In this document: positions 31,181-44,090 of the stretch, in pieces
How positions within the stretch are numbered: position 1 is the stretch's first letter
Layout of the letters: each line of letters begins with the position of its first letter
Assembly (NCBI GenBank): GCA_007115705.1
Contig: QXEO01000433.1
Coordinates: 2,100,803 to 2,164,802, forward strand
DNA length: 64,000 nt
Direction of reading: 5' to 3'
Source of the DNA: Dactylis glomerata
Taxonomy: Eukaryota > Streptophyta > Magnoliopsida > Poales > Poaceae
Translations under genes and position numbers: made by a program
Notes under the pieces: model-generated
What the model was told of the DNA's origin: nothing
The model's database searches: none
Seen by the model: only the letters and a program-made list of their open reading frames with translations

Positions 31181-34100
31181 TGTGACGACCTCAAATTTGA
31201 TGACAAATTCGAAGTGCCCGTTACGTATTCCACCGCAATCCCAGGGTCATTGTTGCGATATACATAACGTAGTTGATATCACAGTCATAGACATTAATAG
31301 TAAATAAAGGGGATTACATAGGTGGTCGCATGGACCAAACCTTACATTACATCAACATGCAGCGGAATAACACTGTGGGTCCATATTGTCAAGCTTCAAC
31401 CGCACAGGCAAAGCGGACAGTAGGAAACGAGCCTAATTCTCAAAGCCGTCAATGAGTCTTTCCTTCTTGATCTTGCTCCTTCAAGTCTGGCCAAGTTAAT
31501 AGCCAGGGACACAGCCATGAGTACATTGGATGCACTTGTAAACCATCTTATAAACAAAGTGATGAGAGAGATATGCATGGTTGATATGGTGGACTAAGCA
31601 CTAAGTTTATTTGCAAAAAGCTAGTTTTATTTCCCAAGAATGTTCATTGGTAGAAAAGAGGTTTAGTTCTCTAAGTTCAATCTAAAGAGGAACTTCAAGT
31701 GTGTCAAACTCATGGTCAAGTCAAGTCAATTCAATTCATGTCATTCCCCAAGTTCACCAAGTTGTTTTCATTATTGACAAAAGTCAAGTACAGCTTGCCA
31801 ACCGTCCATGACCGCGGACGCGGCTATTCGAATAGTTTGAAAACCTCTGCAGAGGGGTACACTTTACCCACAAGATTCGATACATCTGCCGGGAGAAATC
31901 CACGGTTCGTCATACAAAAGTATGCGGGGTTCAGATAATCAAACAAAACCTTTCACTTGCTCACCCTAGTATAGGATCCTTCCCTAGAGCCCGGGATACG
32001 GAACCCCCGCTCCGGCGCCTCTAGTTCTGCCCATCCCGGAAGCCGGGTTAGTGGAATCCACCTGGTCCAGAAGTAACCGCGCACGGGTCCTTCCATGAAA
32101 ATTTGATACAAGGCCTCCCATACTAAGATAAACAAGCTACGGATTAAGCCCCTTCCCATATAGGGGTAATGTGGTCGTACGGTATAATTGGCTCCCATAG
32201 TACATCACTCGTTGTCATTTGAGAAATATATTTCATAGTTCTTAGTCAAGATTAATTTCTTTTATAACCATCATGTAGGAGCAGTTCTCCCCTTCAAGTT
32301 TCAAGTTCAAGTCACCACCTTTCAAGTAGGGTTTCCCTTATAGATGGCCTCAATTTTTATTAGCGACTAAGCCACTAGATGGAGTGATGGTACTACTAAG
32401 CTATGGTTGGATAAACTCAGCTTGATGCTCTTGATAAGCAAGATATCACTAAACTTCCATCATTCTACTCTAGCAATTCAATCATGCAATTTACTTAAAA
32501 CAGGTAGAATGCAATATTAAAACTAGGCATTGGGAAGATGAATCAAAAGATGGCTTGCCTGGCTTGGCAAAGTCAAAATAGTCTTCATCTTCATCTTTGA
32601 TTGATTGATCTCCATCTCCATTTCTTGGTTGACTTCGGGATCCATTATCCTTACTCTCGTTGTCGTCTAATCGTTGGAAAGCAAATAAGCATACAATCAC
32701 CACCCAATTCACAAGCAACACCTATTTACTCAAATACACATACTTGGGTAAGGGAAGTGATCTAGGAAGTCTATGGAGAGTGGTTTCGAAGATCATTGGG
32801 TTTCGATGGATGAGATTATTGAGTTGTTGTATCTAAGTAGGGTTTATTTAATTTGAATTGTGAAATATCTCTTGCAAGTCCTTATTGACCATAGTTCATA
32901 TACTACTAGTATATGTTCAAGATTATGGTTCATCTAAGGAGGCTTCATAGGATTTGAAGTATTTTCCTTTTATTGAAGCCATTTCTAGTTTGCAACTATT
33001 TAGTAATCAAGTTTGAATCTACAAGTAGAGTCTATAGATCCTAGTTGACTTGTATTAGGGTTTATAGATTAATATTTAGAAATGTGGTTGATTCGAATTG
33101 GTTTCATATCATTTCCATTTATAGGTTTTCATTTAGCCATTTCTAAGTCACAAATGCATATTTAACCATATAGGAAAGGTAGCATTTAGTAAAAAGGTTA
33201 AAATTTGAACCATAATTAAAACAACAGATAGAGAATATCATTTGATAGTTTTGAGAGTTGGTTTCATACTATTTTGAATTTTATTTGATTTGATATGATG
33301 TTTCTAGGGTTGCAACGGGGCTGATTTGTTATTTTTACTATATAAAAAATATAAATCTGAATGGGTTCAGACCACTTTCATAGGCTAGATAAGTTTCAGA
33401 GCTTTCCAGGGAAATTTGGTTTGCTAACATTGGATTTCTAGATCTTTGGGAATTCTCATTTTAACTTGCAGTAATTAAACAAATAACAAATTGGTTCTCT
33501 AGGAAAAAAAATCTAAACGGAGAGTAATTCCAACGGGCCAGGCGAACCAGTCGGACCGGCCCATTAGTGTGTCCCGGGTGTGCAGGTAAATAGAAAAAAA
33601 AAAGAGTCCGACAGATGGGGCCCACTGGTCAGAACTGAAACGAAACGGTACGCACAGGATCGTTCTTCTCCTCGAGGCGGGACTCACCGGCGGCTGCTGG
33701 GAAGAGGGCGGCGCTGGGGAGCGGCGTAGAGGAAGCAGGAGCTCGATGCGGTGAAGCAGAAAAGATGGCGGAGTTCCTCCTCCTCCGCCTGATACCAGAA
33801 GCAGCTCGAGGGGAGGTTGGGAACGCCGGGAACGGGCGGATGCCCTGGCGGTTATCTGCAGGGGAGACGGCGCCGACGAGCTTGAACGAGGACGAGCGAG
33901 AGCAGAGGAGGATGTCTGGGGGGTTTTGGTGGGCGGTGTGAGCTCCATGGCGAGCTCGGGGTGCTTTTTATAGCTCGGAGAGGCCGGGGCGCGGGGTGAC
34001 CAGAGGTGGGGGTCCGGCGGCGTGCGTCGGTCTCCGGCGGGCGCGGGGGCTTTGGAGGCGTGCTGGCGGGTGCGGCTGTGCACTGTGGACGTGTCGCGTG

Positions 34101-35342
34101 CGTGCTGGCGTGCTGGAGGGGACAGGGGACAGGGGACGCTGTAGATCAGCAGTGGCAACAAGTGGCTCAGATGCCCACCAGGTGTTTGATGAAAAGTCCG
34201 CAAGAAGTCAAAGTTTGAACTTTCGAAATTTTCAATTTGGGTTGGTCAAGATATTGGATAAGGACTCCAAACATATTTTTGTTATGAAGAAATATGTTAT
34301 TTTGCAAAAATCTTATTTCAATTTCGAAGTATGGTTTCTGATTCAGATTCAAACTTTGGACAGATTTTGAAAGAGGTTAGGGTTTGAGTTTTTGCTGGAA
34401 ACTTCTTTGTTGAGTTAGTATGTGATATGGTCAAGCTCAACTAACTGACCACACCTTTGCTTGAGTTACAGATTTCTTATTCTAAGTGTCCAAAGTAGGG
34501 TAGTGGTTAACTTTTTCTAGATCATCTTTTCTTCTCTTTTTCTTTATTTCTCTTGCTTCTGGTTCTTTTGATCTTTGTGGTTCTTCTCTAATTCTTCTAT
34601 TGGTTAAGTTTGAATTAACTAAACATTGCACAACAAATTAAAACCCACATGAAATCATAAAAGACTTATATTAGAGATCTATGCATACATGCAATAAGAA
34701 GTGCCAAAGTTTTCTCTTGGTCCAAAGGTGTTGGTTTTCTTGGAGATGACATGGAGTTGGGAATGACCTCTTATTTGAATTCAAACTTTGGTAGAATTTT
34801 AAATAGGTTTCCAAGTAGATTTTTGTTTCCAACTTTATTGTATTTGATTCTTTGTAACTTGTTCTTAGTTGTGGTGGAGAGATGCATGATGGTATAGTTC
34901 AAATATTGCTTAATATATAAGGGCAAAGTAGTGTAATCAGTAATTTCGTTAAGATCACTACTTCCTCTTTTCTTGCTGAGGTTTTTGTGTTGCGGTTTAT
35001 TTTCTTGATTCTTTTCTATTTGTTTGTGATTGCTTTGACTTAATTTTGGTTTGGCCATTGACCCAAATGGGTTTAGCATGTAACCATACACAAAATTTAA
35101 TAGTTAGAAAACTATTTCAATTTAACAAAAATCTTTATTTAAAACTTTGGGCTCAAGGGATTTGTTTTACAACCCTTCTCATATTCTTTTTATGTGAAGC
35201 ATGGGAGCAAATGCTTAATTTCACAAGTTCTAAAAGACAATAAATTAATCTTGTATTTAAAATAAAAGTTTTTGTTGTCTCCAAAATTTGGTATTTTAAT
35301 AAATCCATTTATTTCTATTTTCCAAAATTTTGGGTTGTTACA
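31181..35342 (-). repeat. Right (5') LTR of element Y (4162 bp)
   Basis: From TGTGACGACCTC to GGGTTGTTACA. It is uninterrupted and shows what the left LTR was before Z inserted, including the empty Z site GAGCCTAATTC near 31430. TATA box at 33963-33973 on the minus strand; GC-rich island about 33640-34150; shared motif at 31803. Confidence 0.9.
31803..31880 (-). repeat. Conserved LTR block, copy in the right Y LTR
   Basis: Identical in its core to the copy at 25494: GTCCATGACCGCGGACGCGG and CTATTCGAATAG. Confidence 0.65.
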
Positions 35343-35347
35343 GTCAC

Positions 35348-35628
35348 TAAGTTCAAGAGAGAACCTTGCTTTAGAAGGAAAGGAATGTGGTCTTGAGAGT
35401 TTTGGCACAAACCTAACTTTTTGACCGAAGATGTCTGCCTGAATTACGGACTTGGCAACACAGTGAAAATTCGCTTATGGATCGGTTAACCAATCATGCT
35501 AAGACTGACATAAATGTTCTTGGGATTTCAAAGCAATAAGAATTGCTAAAGATCTCAGATGGACACATCAACACACACACACAACATTCCAAGCATGACC
35601 AGCTCAGAGAAAGGGTGGGCAAGATGTG
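35348..35628 (-). other. Element X internal region, unit A, segment between Y and W
   Basis: 281 bases colinear with unit B at 50728-51007. No ORF is recognisable. It ends in TSD copy ATGTG (35624-35628) of element W. Confidence 0.8.
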
Positions 35629-37264
35629 TGATGCGTGGTGAATGACCAGCCCGTTGGGAACCCCAAGAGGAAGGTGTGATGAGTATAGCAGCTAGTTTTC
35701 CCTCAGTTAAGAAACCAAGGTTTTATCGATCAGGAGAAGAGCGGGCAAAATGACTGTAGGTGATGCTTGCTAGTTTGCGAAAGCTTTGGACAATTTATAT
35801 ATGCCGCCTCGTCCAAGCTTTGCATGCTAGCTGCAACGCGGAACCTGCACACAACACAACCAAGTACTTTGCTCCCAACTGGCGATGAGGTTGTCAATCT
35901 CACCGGTTTGCTTGAAACAAAGGGTATGAGCGTATCGAGTGGAAAACAGTAGAAGTATGCGAGTAAAGTAAACAGTGCGAGTAAGGTAAACTGGTGATAG
36001 CAATATGATGGAAATAGGACCGGGGTCCACAGTTCACTAGTGGTGTCTCTCCATAAGATAAATAACACATGCTGGGTAAACAAATTACAGTTGGGCAATT
36101 GATAGAATAAAGATAAACGTGATATGTCAAGAAGATCACTATGCAATTTACTCTGGGCATTACAACAAAATACATAGACCGCCATCCAACTGCATCTATG
36201 ACTAATAATCCACTTGTGGCGAATCAATCCGAGAACTCCACAAGTATTAAGTTGCGAACAACAGATAATTGCATTAAGCAAAGTGTGTAATGTAAACAAA
36301 GCATATACCCTTGAGCATATGAATGTTGTTTTCTCCCTAGTAGCAATAGCACATCTACAACCTTAGAGGTTTCTGTCACTCCCCCAGATTAAATAGAGGC
36401 ATGAACCCACTATCGAGCATAAATACCCCCTCTTGGAGTCACTAGCAACTACTCGGCCAAGATAGCTACTAACAACGGAGAGCATGCAAGATCATAAACA
36501 ACATAGAGATAACATAAGATATATTTTAGTATAGCAACTCAATCATAACACCAATATTCATCGGATCCCAACAAACCAAACATGTAGAATTACATAACGG
36601 TGATCTCAATCATGTAGGGCAGCTCATGAGATCTAAACATGAAGCACATGGTGGAGAAGACAACCATCTAGCTACTGCTATGGACCCATAGTCCAAGGTA
36701 GACTACTCACTCATCGCTCCGGAGGCAAGCATGGCGATGAAGAAGACCTCTGGTGGTGATTCCCCTCTCCGGCAGGGTGCCGGGAAGAGCTTCTGGACCC
36801 TCCCGATCTTCGGGTCGACGGCGGCGGTGGATCGCGATGTGTTCTGGAAAATTGATCGGGTCCTTAGGTTTTTTCTATCGGGGGGTCTTTATAGGCGAAG
36901 GGGCATCGTCAGAGGTGGACCGAGGCGGTCTCACACATAGGGGGCGCGGCCAGGGCCTGGGCCGCGCCGCCCTGGTGTGTGGCCCCCTCGTGGCCCCACT
37001 CCATCTCCTCTTTGGATCTCTGGAAGCTTCCGGGAAAAATAAGACTTCAGGAACTTGTTTCATCCAATTCCAAGAATATTTCCTGTGTATCACTTCTGAA
37101 ACACAAAAACAGCAGAAAATAGGGAACTGGCACTGTGGCGACTTGTTAATAGGTTAGTTCCAAAAAATGCATAAAAGTGCCGCAAAGTGTAACGAAACAG
37201 TAGGCAAATGGTGTATAAACAAGCATGGAGCATCAAAAATTATAGATACGTTGGAGACGTATCA
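35629..37264 (-). repeat. Left (3') LTR of element W (1636 bp)
   Basis: Plus-strand ends are TGATGCGTGG and GAGACGTATCA. A minus-strand TATA box (CCTATAAAGAC, about 36885-36895) lies in a GC-rich patch of about 36730-37020. Short ORFs in the patch are not conserved cleanly between the two LTRs and are not called. Confidence 0.9.
36885..36895 (-). promoter_or_regulatory. TATA box in the W left LTR
   Basis: The minus strand reads CCTATAAAGAC, conserved at about 43705-43715 in the other LTR, with direction matching the element. Confidence 0.55.
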
Positions 37265-37279
37265 AGCATCCCCAAGCTT
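37265..37279 (-). other. Polypurine tract of element W
   Basis: The minus strand reads AAGCTTGGGGATGCT, directly before the LTR start TGATACGTC. Two further copies of AAGCTTGGGGAT occur in the interior near 39475 and 39531. Confidence 0.7.
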
Positions 37280-40196
37280 AACTCCTGCTCTTCCTCGAGA
37301 AGGTAAGTGATAACAAAAGAATAATTTTTGAGGTGACATGCACCTACACAATCTTGATCATATATGTAAGCATTTGTGAGCTGGGATCATAAGAACTTAA
37401 AACATGGGCATGAAAGATATAATCTTGATAATAAGAAACTTAGCAACCATGTTGTAAACATGAAAATGAACACAAACAAAAGATCATGAAAATGAAACAA
37501 TGAAAGTCAAACGTGTGTTCAAATCATAAGGAAAAACATACAAATGGTTTTCAGCTTGTCCTTCAAAGAGAGCAAAACATAAATGCATAGGACACCTTCA
37601 AGTTTAAGAGGGCGACTAGATACAAATAATTTAAGAACAAGTGAAACCAACAATATGAATCAATCAATGAAAACTTTGGGACAATGCACATTATACTAAG
37701 AATGACAACTATCTCTCTTAATGGTGCATAAAGATAGAAGGTGGTGAATCAACATAAAAGTAAAAGAAAGGCCCTTCGCAGATGGAAGCAGTGATTGCAA
37801 GTTTTATAACCTTAAAAAATTATGGTACTTACCGGCTTTGAGCTCTCATTGCCCCCATCATAAGCATCTTGAATGGTTAGAGTTAATGCGAGAACAATTA
37901 TGATGCATATGCTTGACAAATCATAAGTTGAAAACCTCGTGTCCCGTGAATACGAGTACCCAAACCTCATGCTACTTTACTTAGAGTCCCAAGCAAGGCT
38001 CTTGTCATTGTAAATATATGCATATCATCGAAAACTGCCAACGGGGTACCTCCATGCCCGATGACATGGAACAAGCCCACATCAAAATGACAGGACAAGC
38101 AGACAGTGAACACCTCGACATCTCTTTTATTTGCCATTTGTTTAGCTTTTTATTGTGAGATGCGTCGTCGAATGTCCACCATGGGTATGCTGCAAATTTC
38201 CACCATAAATTATGCATGGCTTAGATTGGCGGCCCAGGCGTTTTCCTAACACATATACAAACTCCATGATCCCCACAAGATTCCCAATTCATTTCACACC
38301 GCAGGCATCCATAAACAAAAGATCACGATATCAACTCAAAAGAGAAGTGCAATGTTGAAAGCTTGCCCCATGACAGCATGGATGGGCTAGAATCCAACTT
38401 ACAACTTGCAAGCATAACAACTCAACATAAGAGACCACAATGTCAAATTTTTAAGAACAGGAAAAAGTAAAGTGTGCCTTCCGGTTCGTGAGAGCTTTAC
38501 TGACCAATTTTCGCATAACACTGGTAAGAGTTTAATTTGAAGAGAAGATAAAAGCAAGTCAAATTACTTGGAATAGCAAATTGCTAGTAGGTATGTATGG
38601 TGGACACTTTGGAAAACTTGGTTTTTAGGAGTTGGATGCACGAGTAGAGCTCATACTCAGTACAAGGCGAGGGCTAGCAAAAGACTGGGAGCGACCAACT
38701 AAGAGAGCAATAATGGCCATAATCATGCAAAGCGACAAAGCGACATTAAAAGAAGCATAAGATATCATCAAAAGTCAAAAACTAAATGATCATAGAGGCT
38801 ATTGGCAACTTTGTAAGAGTCTAACATGTGTGAGCATGCGCCAAGTCAACCCAAATAAAGCATCAAGGAGAAAACCAAAATAATGCTTCCAAATAATAAA
38901 AACAACGCATGATTTTTTTCAAAGGCTCATTAAGCAATCTCAGTTATTTGAGACAAGTCATGCTACAGCAAAACCACTAAGCATACTATCAAAAAGACAT
39001 CAAGCATGACATGAAAAAGCCTAAGCCGCAGTCTACACAAGCTCCTTCTTATACCACTATTTTGGACAAAGCTTTTTCTCTTTTACAACACCATTTGAAA
39101 TTTTTAAAGACACCTCTTTTGATGAAAACTAATAAAGATCAGAGGAAAAAATACACCTTGATGAAAAGATATGACAAGGTCCGAACGCAAATCAAGGCGA
39201 AAACGAAATCCAAAAGCAGTAGCAGAAAAAGAAGAACACTCGGTGAACGATAAGAGTGAAAAACTGAGTGTTCTTGGCAAATGAAAATGAGTACATCTCC
39301 TCCAAAGGAAATTATTGGGGTCCAACCATTTATTGCAGCAAACAAACTAAACTAATAAAGAAAACTAAAACAACTGACGCTCCAAGAAAAACACATAGTG
39401 CATGAAGCAATAAAAATATAGTGTTTTGAAAGGTGACATGATTTTTGCCGATGAAGAAGGGGTGCCTCGGGGGCATCCCCAAGCTTTGACGCTTGTACTT
39501 CTTGGATATTTCTTGGGGTGATGCATGGGAATCCCCAAGCTTGAGCTTTTGTCCATTCTTCAACTCATCTCATCATTCTCCAATCCCTACACTTGAAAAC
39601 TTCCTTCATACAAAACTAAACACAAATCTATTAGCAACATTAGTGTAGCATAACATATAATCAACCTCTTTTTGCTTCAGGTTTCAACCCAAAACCACCA
39701 CATATATAGCATATACTACTGTAGCAACTTCCCCAAAAGTTCCGTGATCAAAAGAACTCAAAAGAAAGCGATAAAGCGGCAAACAGAAATATTGGCAGAA
39801 ATCTGTCAAAACAGAACAGCTAACAAAGGCCGAATTTTGAGGGGTTTTCTGTTGCTAAAATCAAAAAGTGTTCAACTAACGAAAGTTTGGATATAACCTG
39901 GGGCATACGCACAAGAAATCGCAGGTCCAAAAGATATACAGAGAATTTATACGAATTTTTACGGTGCAGCACCGAAAATAGTTTCAGGACAGCAACATCC
40001 CCAAATCTTTACCTCACTCGAATTAGAGGCTTCTCTTGGCACAACAATAAAATAAAAAGGATAAGGAGCGGTCATTACAGTAGTAATGACTTCCAAGACT
40101 CAAATAAAAGAAAAAGTACTGAAAATAAAACATTGGGTTATCTCCCAAGAGTGCTTTTCTTTAACGCCTTTGAGCTAGGCGCAGAAAATTTGCGAA
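37280..40196 (-). other. Non-coding interior of element W where RT and integrase would be expected
   Basis: About 2.9 kb, A/T-rich. No frame on either strand shows pol motifs; the longest frames are short and low in complexity. It contains two extra polypurine-like words (39475-39486 and 39531-39542). The region is apparently a family-level replacement or loss of pol, not a local deletion scar, but that needs other copies. Confidence 0.6.
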
Positions 40197-41285
40197 TCAA
40201 GTAACATCAAGTGATGAAGCATCAAGCTCATAATTTGCTCTAAGAATAGAGTCAAAAAGTAATTTCTTTCTTTTCCTAGGGAAGTGTTCCATACCTTTCT
40301 TGAGTGGGAATTGATATTTGATAGTGCCTTCCCACATATCAATGATGGCACCTACAGTTCGAAGAAAGGGTCTTCCCAAAATAATAGGACATGAAGCATG
40401 GCATTCAACGTCCATAATGAGAAAATCAACGGGAACAAGGTTATTGTTAACCACAATAAGAACATCATTAATCCTTCCCAAAGGTTTCTTCTTAGCAACT
40501 TCAGCAATAGGAACATCATAATAACACTTTTCAAGCGGTGGTAAGTCAAGCATGTCATAAATATTTCTAGGCATGATAGAAATACTAGCACCTAGATCAC
40601 ATAAAGGATGGCAATCAAAACCATTAACATGCATATCAATGATGGGTTCCCAACCATCTTCTAACTTCCTGGGGACAGAAGCTTTTTGCTGCAAATTTTC
40701 ATCCCTAATTTTCATGAGAGCATTGGTAATATGCTTAGTAAAAGCAACAATTAAAGAACTAGCATTGGGAGTCAAAGCAAGCTTTTGCAAGAACAAAATA
40801 ACTTCAGATATATTGCAGCCATCGACATCAAAATCATTAAAAGAAGTAGAGCTATCATCTCCTACACTCCGAAAAATTTCAGCACTCTTTTGAGAAAAAG
40901 TTTCGGCAGTTTTAGGCTTTTTAACACAAGGAGTGGGAGTTTTCTCTACACCAATCGAAGTAAGAGGATTGCTAACTTTAGGAACAACATCATTAGAGGT
41001 AGTAATAGTACAAACTTTCAAATTCCTAGCAATCTCATCCTCTCTTTCCCATCTAGCATGCAATTCTGCTAACAATCTAATATTTTCATCAATCCCAACT
41101 TGAATAGCATTAGCAGTAGCAAAAACATTGTTCTCTTTCACATCATTAGGAAACACTTTTAATTTCAGAAGTTCAACATCATGAGCAAGGCTATCAACTT
41201 TAGAAGCAAGAATATCAATTTTGCCTAACTTTTCCTCAACAGACTTGTTAAAAGCAGATTGTTTTACCATGAAGTCTTTGAGCAT
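40197..41285 (-). pseudogene. Element W protease region (Athila/Tat-type LGAS protease)
   Basis: 362 open codons. The N-terminal half is a charged, coil-prone spacer that continues gag. The C-terminal half has the aspartic protease core: CDLGASISIMP with the catalytic D at 40598-40596, then PIILGRPFLRTVGAIIDMWE, the second conserved motif. LGAS in place of D-T/S-G is usual in Athila and Tat lineages. It is separated from gag by a frameshift near 41480. It would cleave Gag. No RT follows. Confidence 0.8.
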
Positions 41286-41473
41286 GACTTCAAGTTCAGA
41301 GGGCGCGGCCCTAGTGTTGTTGGAGGAATTACCATAAGAATTACCATTACCATTGGTAGAAGGATACGGCCTATAATTGTTACTAGCAAAATTGTTCCTA
41401 TAAGCATTGTTGTTAAAATTATTATTTCTAATGAAATTTACATCAACATGCTCTTCTTGAGCAACCAGAGAGG

Positions 41474-42252
41474 CTAAAGGAACATTATTAGGATCAACAT
41501 GAGTCTATCATTAGCAAGCATAGCCATAATGGTATCAATCTTATCACTCAAGGAAGAGGTTTCCTCAACAGAATTTACCTTCTTACCTTGTGGAGCTCTC
41601 TCGGTGTGCCATTCAGAATAATTCACCATCATGTTGTCAAGTAGCTTTGTTGCGGCACCCAAGGTAAGGGACATAAAAGTGCCTCCAGCAGCTGAATCAA
41701 GTAGGTTCCTCGAAGAAAATTCAGTCCTGCATAAAAAGTTTGGACAATCATCCAAGTAGTCAGTCCATGAGTGGGGCAATTCTTTATCATAGATTTCATT
41801 CTTTCCCAAGCTTGAGCAACATGTTCATTATCAAACTGAGTAAACTTCATAATATTGCTATGCAAGGATATAATCTTAGCAGGAGGATAGTATCTACCAA
41901 TAAAAGCATCCTTACACTTAGCCCACGAATCAATACTATTCTTAGTCAAAGACAGCAACCAATCTTTAGCTTTTCCTCTCAAAGAAAAAGGAAACAACTT
42001 GAGCTTAATAATATCACTTTCTACATCCTTATATTTCTGCATCTCACATAGCTCAACAAAATTGTTGAGATGAGCTGCAGCATCTTCAGTACTAGCACCA
42101 GAAAATTGCTCTTTCATAACAAGGTTCAACAAACCAGGCTTAATCTCATAAAAGTTTGCAGCAGGAGCAGGTGGTGCAATAGGAGTGCAGATAAAATCAC
42201 TATTGTTTGTGCTGGTAAAGTCACACAACTTGGTGTTTTCAGGATTAGCCAT
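41474..42252 (-). pseudogene. Element W gag, one or two frameshifts
   Basis: The ATG at 42252 begins MANPENTKLCDFTS. The capsid-like core has DAAAHLNNFVELCEM, IIKLKLFPFSLRGKAKDWL and YYPPAKIISLHSNIM, the Gag pattern of Athila-like elements. The frame shifts near 41720, continues as FSSRNLLDSAAGGTFMSLT in the frame of 41809-41474, and shifts again near 41480 into the protease-bearing frame. Upstream codons of the long frame (42429-42253) are untranslated leader. Confidence 0.85.
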
Positions 42253-42420
42253 TTCAGCAAAACTAAAAGTAGACAAGTAAAAACAACTACCAAGGATTCT
42301 AATTTTTTTGGGTTTTTGATATAAAACGATGCAGGTAAAATAAATAAAGTAAAGCAAAACAAATAACAAAGTAAAGGATGTGTGTACGAAAAACTCCCCT
42401 TGCAGAGGTCTTCCACTCTT

Positions 42421-42437
42421 CCCTGGCAACAGCGCCA
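42421..42437 (-). other. Primer-binding site of element W (tRNA-Asp type)
   Basis: The minus strand reads TGGCGCTGTTGCCAGGG, twelve bases after the LTR end. It is close to the tRNA-Asp consensus TGGCGCCGTTGCCGGGG. Confidence 0.75.
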
Positions 42438-42449
42438 GAAAACTATGCT

Positions 42450-44085
42450 TGATGCGTGGTGAATGACCAGCCCGTTGGGAACCCCAAGAGGAAGGTGTGA
42501 TGAGTATAGCAGCTAGTTTTCCCTCAGTTAAGAAACCAAGGTTTTATCAATTAGGAGAAGAGCGGGCAAAACGACTGTAGGTGATGCTTGCTAGTTTGCG
42601 ACAGCTTTGGACAATTTATATATGGTGCCTCATCCAAGCTTTGCTTTCTAGCTGCAACGTGGAACCTGCACACAACACAACCAAGTACTTTGCTCCCAAC
42701 TTGCGATGAGGTTGTCAATCTCCCCGGTTTGCTTGAAACAAAGGGTATGAGCGTATTGAGTGGAAAACAGTAGAAGTATGCGAGTAAAGTAAACAGTGCG
42801 AGTAAAGTAAACAGGTGATAGCAATATGATGGAAATAGGACCGGGGTCCACAGTTCACTAGTGGTGTCTCTCCATAAGATAAATAACACATACTGGGTAA
42901 ACAAATTACAGTTGGGAAATTGATAGAATAAAGATAAACGTGATATGTCAAGAAGATCACTATGCGATTTACTCTGTGCATTACAACAAAATACATAGAC
43001 CGCCATCCAACTGCATCTATGACTAATAATCCACTTGTGGCGAATCAATCCGAGAACTCCACAAGTATTAAGTTGCGAACAACAGATAATTGCATTAAGC
43101 AAAGTGTGTAATGTAAACAAAGCATATGCCCTTGAGCATATGAATGTTGTTTTCTTCCTAGTAGCAACATCACATCTACAACCTTAGAGGTTTCTGTCAC
43201 TCCCCCAGATTAAATAGAGGCATGAACCCACTATCGAGCATAAATACCCCCTCTTGGAGTCACTAGCAACTACTCGGCCAAGATAGCTACTAACAACGGA
43301 GAGCATGCAAGATCATAAACAACATAGAGATAACATAAGATATATTTCAGTATAGCAACTCAATCATAACACCAATATTCATCGGATCCCAACAAACCAA
43401 ACATGTAGAATTACATAACGGTGATCTCAATCATGTAGGGCAGCTCATGAGATCTAAACATGAAGCACATGGTGGAGAAGACAACCATCTAGCTACTGCT
43501 ATGGACCCATAGTCCAAGGTAGACTATTCACTCATCGCTCCGGAGGCAAGCATGGCGATGAAGAAGACCTCCGGTGGCGATTTCCCTCTCCGGCAGGGTG
43601 CCGGGAAGAGCTTCTGGACACTCCCGATCTTTGGGTCGACGGCGGTGGCAGATCGCGATGAGTTCTGGAAAATTGATCGGGTCCTTAGGTTTTTTCCATC
43701 AGGGGGTCTTTATAGGCGAAGGTGCATCGTCAGAGGTGGACCGAGGCGGTCTCACACGTAGGGGGCGTGGCTAGGGCCTGGGCCATGCCGCCCTGGTGTG
43801 TGGCCCCCTCGTGGCCCCACTCCATCTCCTCTTCGGATCTCTGGAAGCTTCTGGGAAAAATAAGACTTCAGGAACTTGTTTCGTCCAATTCCGAGAATAT
43901 TTCCTGTGTATCACTTCTGAAACACAAAAACAGCAAAAAACTGGGAACTGGCACTGTGGCGACTTGTTAATAGGTTAGTTCCGAAAAATGCATAAAAGTG
44001 CCACGAAGTGTAACGAAACAGTAGGCAAATGGTGTATAAACAAGCATGGAGCATCAAAAATTATAGATACGTTGGAGACATATCA
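42450..44085 (-). repeat. Right (5') LTR of element W (1636 bp)
   Basis: Equal in length to the left LTR. By eye there are about 45 single-base differences. It ends GAGACATATCA, followed by target copy ATGTG. Confidence 0.9.
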
Positions 44086-44090
44086 ATGTG

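Larger units (their letters stand above)
19202..35342 (-). mobile_element. Element Y: long-LTR, short-interior retrotransposon
   Basis: LTRs of 4161 and 4162 bp (left copy split by Z) enclose 2148 bases of interior. The target duplication GTCAC is at 19197-19201 and 35343-35347, and unit B of X shows the empty site at 50722. The iMet primer-binding site is on the minus strand next to the right LTR. The interior encodes one gag-like zinc-knuckle protein and no protease, RT or integrase, so it is non-autonomous. It resembles the large retrotransposon derivatives of Triticeae, but I do not name a family. By hand count the LTRs differ at roughly 30 places in 4.15 kb. Confidence 0.85.
35629..44085 (-). 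mobile_element. Element W: non-autonomous Athila-like Gypsy (gag and protease only)
   Basis: Both LTRs are 1636 bp (35629-37264 and 42450-44085), with target duplication ATGTG (35624-35628 and 44086-44090); the empty site is seen in X unit B near 51005. The minus-strand primer-binding site is of tRNA-Asp type. The interior encodes gag and a protease and then about 2.9 kb of non-coding DNA, with no RT or integrase. LTR ends (minus strand TGATACGTCTCCAACGTATC) are of a kind common in Triticeae Sabrina/WHAM-like families; that name is tentative. LTR divergence by eye is about 3%. Confidence 0.85.

Noticed and set aside
25125..35342. About 4 kb direct repeat, at first sight a segmental duplication
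   Set aside because: Ends, polypurine tract, primer-binding site and GTCAC target duplication show it is a pair of LTRs of one element.
36731..36940. MAMKKTSGGD-type ORF conserved in both W LTRs (also 43552-43761)
   Set aside because: Conservation follows from LTR identity; the frame reads against the LTR promoter and crosses its TATA box.
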